Translations under genes and position numbers: made by a program
Source: an uncultured Colwellia sp.
GTDB taxonomy: Bacteria; Pseudomonadota; Gammaproteobacteria; Enterobacterales; Alteromonadaceae
NCBI GenBank assembly: GCA_913020705.1
Contig: CAJWBY010000124.1
Coordinates: 1-14,695, forward strand
Direction of reading: 5' to 3'
DNA: 14,695 nucleotides
The notes under the pieces: generated by a model
Seen by the model: only the letters and a program-made list of their open reading frames with translations
The model's database searches: none
Told to the model about the DNA's origin: nothing
In this document: one piece after another, positions 6,826-12,997 of the stretch
How positions within the stretch are numbered: position 1 is the first letter of the stretch
How the letters are laid out: every line of letters begins with the position of its first letter

Positions 6826-8976
6826 ATGAACTTTATAAAATCTCCTTTAGCCATTGCCTTAGCACTTACCTTAATCTCTCCCGTTGTTTCTGCAACCAGT
6901 GAAAATGACAACATCGAAAAAATCACAGTATTGGGTGATTATCGAAAAGTGAATGTCCAAAATACACCTTCATCTTTATCGGTATTAACACAAGAAGATA
7001 TCTCACTTCGTAGTGCTCAAAATTTAGAAGAAGTTGTTGGAGCAGTCGCAAATGTAAATTTTTCAGGTGGTTCACAACGCGCACGTTACTACCAAATTCG
7101 TGGTATAGGCGAACGCAGTCAATTTCAAGAACCTATTAATGCATCGGTAGGTTTGGTGGTCGATGATATTGATTTTTCAGGTATTGGTAGTATTGCCTCG
7201 ACGTTTGATATCGCGCAAATTGAATTATTTCGTGGCCCACAAGGCACGCGCTTTGGTGCTACGGCACTTGCTGGCTTGATTTATATGACGAGCAATGCCC
7301 CAAGCGATGAGTTTGAATCGTCAGTGCGTTTTAGTGCGGGTAATTATAACAGTGTTGGTGCAGGGTTTGTTATTTCAGGACCCGCCAGTGAAAAAGTAAA
7401 TTATCGCTTTTCGGCTGAACAATATAATAGTGATGGTTTTATTGAAAATACGTATTTAGGCAAAGACGATACTAATAATCGTGATGAAACTTCTTTACGT
7501 GGCAAGTTAGCAATTGAAGCAAGTGATGATTTAACGATTGATTTAGCGTTGTTATATTTTGATTTTGATAATGGCTACGATGCATTCTCGCTAGATAACA
7601 ACCGCAAAACTTTCTCAGATCAACCTGGTTTTGATCAGCAAGAAACTACCGCTATGAGCGCTAAGTTTACTTATTCAGGGCTTAAGGGCTTTGATGTAAT
7701 TTCTACTTTTAGTCATGCTAATTCTGATTTAGCTTATGGTTATGACGAAGATTGGTCTTACGGTGAATACGAATGGCGTGCAGATGATTGGGATAACGGT
7801 ATTTATAATCCCGACCCATGTATTACCCCTACAGGTTGTTTAGCCGATGTTGATGGCTATTCTTCAACAGATCATTATTTGCGTGACAAAAATAACGGTA
7901 CAGCAGAAGTACGTTTTGTTTCTCAGCTTGACGCAAATATATTTGAAGGCACGACATCTTGGGTTGCAGGTATCTATGCTAAACAAGAAGAAGAAAATTT
8001 ACAGCGCCAATACACCTACTTAGATAGTGATTATACATCGACTTATGAAGCAGATACTCTCGCTGTATTTGCACAATTTGATACGCAAATAAATGAGAAG
8101 TTAACGCTAACAACTGGTTTAAGATTTGAACGTCGCAGTACTGGATATAAAAACTCAGATTCAGTTGTTAAATTAGTCGATGATAATATGATTGGAGGTA
8201 AAGCGGTATTATCTTACCAAGTAGACGAAAGCGCTATGGTTTACACTTCAATTAATCGAGGTTATAAAGCGGGTAGTGTGAATTCTAGCGGTACCTTATC
8301 TGAAGAGCTACGCAGTTTTGAACCAGAATACTTATGGAATTATGAACTAGGCTATAAAGTCAGCCTTTTTGACGATAATGCTTATGTACGTGCTGCCGTG
8401 TTTTATATGGACAGAGATGACATTCAAATTAGCAGTTATCATCTTGAAGAACGTCAAGACGGAAGTTCAGCCTTTATAAGTTACTGGGACAACGCAGCAC
8501 AAGGTTATAACCAAGGCATTGAAGTTGAAGCGGCTTGGAGTATTAGTGACAATATTGAAGTATATGGTAGCTTAGGTTTTCTCGATACAGAATTTAGTGA
8601 CTATATTTACAAAGACGGCACCAAAGAAACAGGCCGTGAACAAGCACATGCACCCAATTATCAGTTTAACGTTGGGCTGAATTACTTTATCAGTGAACAG
8701 TGGCAATTTAATTTGTCGGTAGACGGAAAAGATGCATTTTACTTTTCTGATAGCCATGATGAAAAATCTGATTCATTGGCACTATTACATGGATCGATCA
8801 GTTATTCTGCGCAAGATTGGCAAGTGAAATTATGGGCACGTAATATCCTTAATGAAGAATACCAAGTACGTGGTTTTTATTTCGGTAATGATCCACGTGA
8901 CGGATACACAGATAAGCCTTATTATCACTTCGGAGAACCTGCTGTATTCGGTTTAACGTTTGATTATAGTTTTTAA
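6826..8976 (+). CDS. TonB-dependent outer-membrane receptor, probably for thiamine or its phosphates
   Basis: A 716-residue outer-membrane gated channel powered through TonB-ExbB-ExbD. Residues 1-23 are a signal peptide ending VVSA. The TonB box is IEKITVLG at 30-37. The plug domain covers about 45-160 and includes YYQIRGIGERSQF and IELFRGPQGTRFGATALAG near 132-150. The rest is the 22-strand barrel, ending in the aromatic FGLTFDYSF required for BAM-dependent assembly. Cys332 and Cys338 lie close together in an apparent surface loop and could form a disulfide. The substrate is inferred from context: a TPP riboswitch directly upstream and thiamine-binding, PnuT-type and kinase genes downstream. 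Such riboswitch-linked receptors have been predicted in comparative studies of thiamine regulons in gammaproteobacteria. The receptor class is certain, the ligand is inferred. Confidence 0.93.
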   Translation: MNFIKSPLAIALALTLISPVVSATSENDNIEKITVLGDYRKVNVQNTPSSLSVLTQEDISLRSAQNLEEVVGAVANVNFSGGSQRARYYQIRGIGERSQFQEPINASVGLVVDDIDFSGIGSIASTFDIAQIELFRGPQGTRFGATALAGLIYMTSNAPSDEFESSVRFSAGNYNSVGAGFVISGPASEKVNYRFSAEQYNSDGFIENTYLGKDDTNNRDETSLRGKLAIEASDDLTIDLALLYFDFDNGYDAFSLDNNRKTFSDQPGFDQQETTAMSAKFTYSGLKGFDVISTFSHANSDLAYGYDEDWSYGEYEWRADDWDNGIYNPDPCITPTGCLADVDGYSSTDHYLRDKNNGTAEVRFVSQLDANIFEGTTSWVAGIYAKQEEENLQRQYTYLDSDYTSTYEADTLAVFAQFDTQINEKLTLTTGLRFERRSTGYKNSDSVVKLVDDNMIGGKAVLSYQVDESAMVYTSINRGYKAGSVNSSGTLSEELRSFEPEYLWNYELGYKVSLFDDNAYVRAAVFYMDRDDIQISSYHLEERQDGSSAFISYWDNAAQGYNQGIEVEAAWSISDNIEVYGSLGFLDTEFSDYIYKDGTKETGREQAHAPNYQFNVGLNYFISEQWQFNLSVDGKDAFYFSDSHDEKSDSLALLHGSISYSAQDWQVKLWARNILNEEYQVRGFYFGNDPRDGYTDKPYYHFGEPAVFGLTFDYSF

Positions 8977-9003
8977 GATGTTTTCTTAGAAAATATGTAC
9001 ATC

Positions 9004-9038
9004 CGTCGTTATGCTTAATTCATTTAAGCATAACGACG
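9004..9038 (+). promoter_or_regulatory. 15-bp perfect intercistronic hairpin
   Basis: The strand 9004-9018 is exactly complementary to 9024-9038, leaving a 5-nt loop (TTCAT). It sits in the 88-nt gap between the receptor stop and the next gene. Only a short, broken T stretch (TTATTTG) follows, so it is a poor intrinsic terminator. It may stop part of the transcripts or protect the receptor mRNA 3' end, so that the receptor is made in excess over the downstream proteins. Confidence 0.7.
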
Positions 9039-9064
9039 TTATTTGTAAATTTGTAGGTAACCTT

Positions 9065-9331
9065 ATGAAAGTATCCATCGAAATCAGTTTATATCCACTC
9101 GCTGAAGAAAAGTTTAAAACAGAAATTTGGGCGTTCATCAAGCGACTACGTAATGTTAAAGGTTTGAATGTTGTTACTAACGGTATGAGTACACAAGTCT
9201 TTGGTGATTACGATTTAGCTACTAGCCATGTAATGGCAGAAATTAAACATGTGCACGAAACACTCAATGCTGCTGTTTTTGTATGCAAGTTTATTGGTGG
9301 CGACCGCTCTGAAGTCGAAGCTGAAACTTAA
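9065..9331 (+). CDS. Thiamine-binding YkoF/MTH1187-like protein
   Basis: Small cytoplasmic ferredoxin-like-fold protein (88 residues) of the thiamine-binding Thiamine_BP family, which includes MTH1187 and is structurally related to B. subtilis YkoF. The family signature is visible at the N-terminus, VSIEISLYPL, with later VTNGMSTQVFGDYD and a helix with a KHVHETL segment, ending in VCKFIGGDR. YkoF binds thiamine and the pyrimidine HMP, so a ligand-holding or delivery role between transporter and kinase is reasonable. I chose the ATG at 9065 because AGG at 9055-9057 is well spaced and homology begins at KVSIEISLYPL. An in-frame ATG at 9011 would add 18 residues encoded by the hairpin and has no ribosome binding site. 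The TAA overlaps the next ATG by one base, implying coupling with the transporter gene. Confidence 0.82.
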   Translation: MKVSIEISLYPLAEEKFKTEIWAFIKRLRNVKGLNVVTNGMSTQVFGDYDLATSHVMAEIKHVHETLNAAVFVCKFIGGDRSEVEAET

Positions 9332-10002
9332 TGACTGAACTGTTACAAAAGAGCCTAAATTATTTTGCTGGTTTACCGTTGTGGGAACTCTTAGCGGTTA
9401 TTTCTGCTTTGTTTTATGTAGTATTGGCCGCAAAAGAAAATATTTGGTGTTGGCCTGCCGCATTAGTAAGTACCGTTATTTATACGGTTATTTTTTATGA
9501 TGTCTATTTATGGATGGATGCTTTACTGCAGGTTTATTATTTAGCAATGGCCTTATTCGGTTGGTATTGCTGGCGTAAAGTTTCGCCACTTTCGCATAAT
9601 AGTGTGGATAATACGGCACAACCATCGACGCTTGAAATTCAAAGTTGGCCATTAATTTTTCACACAAAAAATATTCTCTTACTGACAGCTTGCTCCTTGG
9701 CTATTGGATGGTTAATGGACAATTACACACCAACGGATTTTCCTTATTTAGATTCGGGGACTACGGTTTTTGCTGTATTCGCCACGTATCTAGTGACTAA
9801 GAAAGTATTAGAGAATTGGCTGTATTGGATCGTGATTGATTTCGTTTCTATTTACCTTTATATAGAAAAAGACCTACAGCCAACGGTCGTATTATTTGGC
9901 TTATATGTGGTCATTGCTATTGCGGGTTATATTATTTGGTACGGTAAATATCAAAAAAATAATCATCAGTCTACTCGTAATATAAACGCTGTGGCTGAGT
10001 AA
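9331..10002 (+). CDS. pnuT: PnuT-type thiamine transporter (PnuC family)
   Basis: A 223-residue inner-membrane carrier of the PnuC vitamin family. Seven membrane spans can be placed near residues 17-34, 41-58, 62-80, 112-130, 145-160, 163-178 and 184-204, the 3+1+3 arrangement of PnuC. Family motifs are ENIWCWPAALVS at 36-47, MDALLQVYYLAMALFGWYCW at 62-81, and ENWLYWIVIDFVSIYLY at 161-177. PnuC itself takes up nicotinamide riboside; the PnuT subgroup takes up thiamine by facilitated diffusion, shown for the Shewanella woodyi protein. The TPP riboswitch, thiamine-binding protein and kinase in the same unit favour PnuT over PnuC. Because this type of carrier is not energised, accumulation depends on phosphorylating the substrate inside, which suits the kinase gene starting 4 nt downstream. 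Confidence 0.9.
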   Translation: MTELLQKSLNYFAGLPLWELLAVISALFYVVLAAKENIWCWPAALVSTVIYTVIFYDVYLWMDALLQVYYLAMALFGWYCWRKVSPLSHNSVDNTAQPSTLEIQSWPLIFHTKNILLLTACSLAIGWLMDNYTPTDFPYLDSGTTVFAVFATYLVTKKVLENWLYWIVIDFVSIYLYIEKDLQPTVVLFGLYVVIAIAGYIIWYGKYQKNNHQSTRNINAVAE

Positions 10003-10006
10003 ATTA

Positions 10007-10957
10007 GTGTCAGTTTTAGTGAGTGAAAAAAATAACCCTATTTATGAAGAGATAAAAGCCTTACCTTGTTTTGCTCAAGGTTATTGTAACGTAACGCCAA
10101 TAATCGGCGGTGAAAGTCACGTTTGCTTTAAAGTAGATCTCAGTAAAGATGGTACAGAAACAAGTTATTTTGTAAAATCGCTTGCTGGTCATCAAGAAAC
10201 TGCAAAGGCAGAAGTGGCTGTTAACTTGTTAGCAGCTGAAGCGGGTTTAGCTCCTACGATAGCTTATCATTCACCCTTATGGTTGGTTTGTGAATATATT
10301 CATGGAGAATCACTTGAGAGGTTTTCTGTAGAAAAGGCATCTTTAACCTCTCATGATAAAATAATGATTACGATGAACTTGATGTCAAAAGTTCATCAAC
10401 TTAAACATCCAAATAATCATCCGGTATTAGCGATTAACGAGCTACTTTTAAACCTAGCAGGGGATATAAAGGCTACTCATCTTCAGCAAGCTTTTGTGAA
10501 TGAAGTCATCGAAAAAATAATGCCACTTCAGCTAACGAGCGATAATTTAGTACTTTGTCATGGTGATGTTAATTATGAAAATATCCGTTTAAGTGATTCC
10601 TTTAATAAAGATCATTTGTTAGAAAAAACGTGGCTGGTTGATTTTGAATGTAGTTGCTTAGCTGAAGCCGAATACGATATAGCGATGTTTATAGCGATTA
10701 ACGCATTAAATGCTGAGGATGTTGAAGTTGTTATAAAACGTTATCAGCAATACACTAAAATTAGAGTTGATGACGCAAAAGTCCGTACATATTTGGCTTG
10801 TTGTTATCTCATTAATGGATTGTGGTATTTAAAATTGGCTATTGATGATAAAAAAAATCTCATTGCTAGGCTAAAATCTCGTCAACAATTGGTTTTTTTT
10901 GACCAATTAATGTTATTGAAAAACCAAGCAGTCAATTTTTTTGATGGGTTGATTTAG
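10007..10957 (+). CDS. APH/choline-kinase-fold phosphotransferase, probable thiamine kinase
   Basis: A 316-residue cytoplasmic kinase of the aminoglycoside phosphotransferase/choline kinase fold. An N-lobe lysine lies in SYFVKSLAG near residue 54, the hinge is LVCEYIHGESL, the catalytic loop is CHGDVNYEN at 184-192 (Asp187, Asn192), and the metal-binding VDFE is at 211-214 (Asp212). The same elements occur in E. coli ThiK (YcfN), which converts thiamine to thiamine monophosphate; ThiL then makes TPP. The assignment comes from position as last gene of the TPP-riboswitch unit next to a PnuT carrier that needs metabolic trapping. It is longer than E. coli ThiK (274) and diverged, so another amino-alcohol substrate remains possible. 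The GTG at 10007 is preferred because GCTGAG lies upstream; a second GTG at 10019 is less well placed. No clear terminator follows. Confidence 0.75.
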   Translation: MSVLVSEKNNPIYEEIKALPCFAQGYCNVTPIIGGESHVCFKVDLSKDGTETSYFVKSLAGHQETAKAEVAVNLLAAEAGLAPTIAYHSPLWLVCEYIHGESLERFSVEKASLTSHDKIMITMNLMSKVHQLKHPNNHPVLAINELLLNLAGDIKATHLQQAFVNEVIEKIMPLQLTSDNLVLCHGDVNYENIRLSDSFNKDHLLEKTWLVDFECSCLAEAEYDIAMFIAINALNAEDVEVVIKRYQQYTKIRVDDAKVRTYLACCYLINGLWYLKLAIDDKKNLIARLKSRQQLVFFDQLMLLKNQAVNFFDGLI

Positions 10958-11144
10958 ACAATTAGTCAAGAAGTTTATATTCATTTTTCAATTCAATACC
11001 TATTTTTTATTGTTTTATTTCAGTGTGTTGGTTTTTTTTGTGTAACCAGATACTTCCAGGGTAATAGCAAATGGAATGTCAGGATACTACGATGATCTTC
11101 GTCTTATTTTGAATAAATATTAAATTTAAATTTTATATAAACAT

Positions 11145-11227
11145 ATCATTCTGTTGTTAACCGTTATTTTTTGTTGATAAGGACTAAAGGTGGTGCTAAG
11201 ATTTATTCCAAAGATCATTCTGTTGTT
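11145..11227 (+). repeat. Pair of 14-nt direct repeats flanking a candidate promoter
   Basis: ATCATTCTGTTGTT occurs identically at 11145-11158 and 11214-11227, start-to-start distance 69 nt. One copy lies upstream of the candidate -35 and the other in the predicted 5' leader. The placement would suit two operator half-sites, but chance is possible in AT-rich DNA. Confidence 0.5.
11174..11202 (+). promoter_or_regulatory. Candidate sigma-70 promoter for the Gly/Thr-repeat lipoprotein
   Basis: TTGATA (11174-11179, 5 of 6 to the -35 consensus) and TAAGAT (11197-11202, 4 of 6 to the -10) are separated by 17 nt. Predicted transcription starts near 11209, giving a leader of about 70 nt. Confidence 0.4.
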
Positions 11228-11280
11228 TATCCTATATAACAAGGAATGTTAGATTTCATCACTTTATATCAGGGATTAAT

Positions 11281-12351
11281 ATGCATAAGATCATAGGTTC
11301 AACACTTGCGGCAGCGATCGCACTTACTTTAACAGCATGTATAGACGATAAAGACTATGTCGCAGATGTACCAGCGCCAACGATACCTGCTGAATTAGCA
11401 GTTTCAGGTTCCGGCATCAAGGGAACATTAGTTAGTGCTTTAGTTGAAGTATTTGACAGCGCTAATCTAAATTTAGTTCTAGCTTCTACTCAGACTGACG
11501 CTAACGGCGATTACATGATCACGTTAACAGACGCTACACGTGCTTCTATTACAGGTAGCTTTGTTGTTCGTTTAAGTGCCGATGCTGATACTACCATGAT
11601 TTGTGATGCTCCAGCTTGTGGTGATTTAGTTCGTGGCGATGTTGTTCCTGCATCAGAACTTGGTGGTTTAGAGCTTTCTACAATTAGCTATGCAGACGGA
11701 AGTGGCACAATTTCTGCCAAAATGAATGCAATAACAACACTTGCTACTGAAACTTTATTAGCTGTTGCTGCTTCAAATTCAGACTTAGACATGTCTGACC
11801 CTGCAACGTTAATGGAGCTTCAAGAAGATGCTTCACGCATTATCGGGGCTGCTTTTGGTCTAGATTTATCTGAAACTAACATTTTTGATGTTTCTATTGT
11901 TGATGCTTCTGTATCTGCAGATGTATCTACAACTGATTCAATAGCAGCAACATTAACACTTATTAATGCTGCATTGTCAGGCTTAGATACTGAAACAGGT
12001 GAAACACTTTCTAGTGCATTTGAAGCTTATATCGATGCAGTTACCTTTGTAACAAATGCAATAAGCCAAGACCCTGCTGCAGAGTTTTCTGCTGAAACAT
12101 TAGCCGCAATGGAGGAAATCAATACTGTTCAAGCTGAAATTGCTCAAGCAATTATAGATTTAGCAGCAGACATTGGAATGGATACGGGTGTTCCAGTAGA
12201 GACTGAAGAAGTACCTGCTGAAATTGACCCACAAGATATTGCTGGTGCAGCTGACGAAGATGACAACATTACTGGCGCAACTGGTGGTACTGGTGGTACT
12301 GGCGGAACTGGCGGAACTGGTGCTGGTGGTGATGGTGGTACAGGTGGTTAA
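11281..12351 (+). CDS. Acidic lipoprotein with Gly/Thr-repeat C-terminus, function unknown
   Basis: A 356-residue predicted lipoprotein. The signal peptide ends in lipobox LTAC with Cys20 as lipidation site; Ile follows and there is no Asp at +2, so outer-membrane sorting is expected. Residues 44-105 look like a small beta-sandwich of the carboxypeptidase-regulatory/CnaB type (GIKGTLVSALVEVFDS, then TDANGDYMITL). Cys108 and Cys113 could form a disulfide. Residues 140-320 are Ala-, Asp-, Glu- and Thr-rich and mostly helical in pattern, with very few basic residues. From residue 334 the chain is a Thr-Gly-Gly repeat to the end. The ATG at 11281 has AGGG about 7 nt upstream. It is probably monocistronic, between its own promoter and the terminator at 12387. 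The capsule locus starts just downstream, which suggests but does not show a surface role. Confidence 0.8.
   Translation: MHKIIGSTLAAAIALTLTACIDDKDYVADVPAPTIPAELAVSGSGIKGTLVSALVEVFDSANLNLVLASTQTDANGDYMITLTDATRASITGSFVVRLSADADTTMICDAPACGDLVRGDVVPASELGGLELSTISYADGSGTISAKMNAITTLATETLLAVAASNSDLDMSDPATLMELQEDASRIIGAAFGLDLSETNIFDVSIVDASVSADVSTTDSIAATLTLINAALSGLDTETGETLSSAFEAYIDAVTFVTNAISQDPAAEFSAETLAAMEEINTVQAEIAQAIIDLAADIGMDTGVPVETEEVPAEIDPQDIAGAADEDDNITGATGGTGGTGGTGGTGAGGDGGTGG
12280..12348 (+). repeat. 9-nt tandem repeat encoding Thr-Gly-Gly units
   Basis: Four consecutive 9-nt units (ACTGGTGGT twice, ACTGGCGGA twice) at 12280-12315, followed by degenerate Gly-rich units up to the stop. Pairs of identical units point to recent duplication. 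Because the unit is a multiple of three, copy-number change alters tail length without shifting the frame. Confidence 0.85.
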
Positions 12352-12386
12352 TTAACCATTTGAAACAACGTTATTATAAATAACAT

Positions 12387-12420
12387 AAAACCGATGGCTA
12401 AATGCTATCGGTTTTTTTTT
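12387..12420 (+). terminator. Intrinsic terminator after the lipoprotein gene
   Basis: AAAACCGATGGC (12387-12398) pairs with GCTATCGGTTTT (12404-12415) over 12 bp with one G-T pair and a 5-nt loop, followed by a run of nine T. Located 36 nt after the stop at 12351. Confidence 0.9.
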
Positions 12421-12555
12421 ACAAAAAGTAAAGTATAAAAGTCATAAGTGATAGTTGTTTAGCCACAGTAATGCCGAAGATTAACTTTAAGATGCATATA
12501 GACAATTAAAGGCAATGAATACAGCAGATAAGTGCTTAGGTTTTAAATATATTAC

Positions 12556-12584
12556 TTGTAGAATATATCCCGCAACGCCATAAT
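12556..12584 (+). promoter_or_regulatory. Candidate promoter for the capsule export genes
   Basis: TTGTAG (12556-12561) and CATAAT (12579-12584, 5 of 6 to the -10 consensus) with 17-nt spacing, about 45 nt before the GTG at 12629. The -35 matches only 3 of 6. I found no ops/JUMPstart element (GGCGGTAG) in 12421-12628, so RfaH-type antitermination is not indicated. Confidence 0.35.
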
Positions 12585-12628
12585 AACTGTAACAAAGTAA
12601 CACTAAAATATACTACAAGAGGGATCGT

Positions 12629-12997
12629 GTGAATTTAAAGAATATATTGATAGGTGTACTATTACTGACCGGAATTGGTTGTAGTAGTGCTCCAAGAGAA
12701 GTCGATGCCTCTATTGCTTTAGTTCCCGAAAATAAATCTACACTCGTCGGTGAAGAAATTCCTACCTTTATTGAAAAACACCTTAATCAAGTCGTTTCGC
12801 AAACTATCAATTATAATGATTATATTATTGAAATATCACCTGTTTATATTTCAGCCTTAGGCTTTAATTGCACAACGTTAATTTTTGAAAATAAGCAAGC
12901 CGATAAAGTATTGAAAACAGCTTGCCGAGATAAAAATATCGATGCTTGGGTGTTTATTAAATCGATGAATACTAGTCAAAATCAGGTGGTACTATGA
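12629..12997 (+). CDS. Small lipoprotein encoded with the capsule exporter
   Basis: A 122-residue predicted lipoprotein. The signal peptide ends LLLTGIGC with Cys18 lipidated; the -3 residue is Gly instead of Leu, a slightly weak lipobox. Ser-Ser follows, which predicts sorting to the outer membrane. The mature part has Cys81 in LGFNCTTLIFENK and Cys99 in KTACRDKNIDAW, a pattern recalling small surface-antigen-like lipoproteins (a Cys pair around a beta-hairpin with a late Cys-Arg and a Trp), though I cannot assign a family. The GTG start has a strong AGAGGG at 12618-12623. Its TGA overlaps the kpsD-like ATG as ATGA, so the two are translated together. KpsD-type exporters lack a lipid anchor of their own, so this protein could anchor or aid assembly of the exporter in the outer membrane; that is inference from position only. 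Confidence 0.75.
   Translation: MNLKNILIGVLLLTGIGCSSAPREVDASIALVPENKSTLVGEEIPTFIEKHLNQVVSQTINYNDYIIEISPVYISALGFNCTTLIFENKQADKVLKTACRDKNIDAWVFIKSMNTSQNQVVL

Larger units (their letters stand above)
10958..11280. other. 323-nt intergenic region with no gene
   Basis: Very AT-rich gap between the thiamine operon and the lipoprotein gene. No open frame with a recognisable product exists on either strand. No strong intrinsic terminator follows the kinase gene: the T-rich run at 11031-11039 sits inside, not after, a weak TGGTT/AACCA stem. It contains a candidate promoter at 11174-11202 and a 14-nt direct repeat, both listed separately. Confidence 0.6.

Noticed and set aside
6684..6926. 80-aa minus-strand open frame over the riboswitch and receptor start
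   Set aside because: It is antisense to the TPP aptamer and the receptor signal peptide, with no recognisable product.
9011..9064. ATG at 9011 as start of the thiamine-binding protein
   Set aside because: It lies within the 15-bp hairpin, lacks a ribosome binding site, and family similarity starts after the ATG at 9065.
11029..11048. T-rich stem as terminator of the thiamine operon
   Set aside because: The T run falls in the loop between TGGTT and AACCA instead of after the stem, and the stem is only 5 bp.
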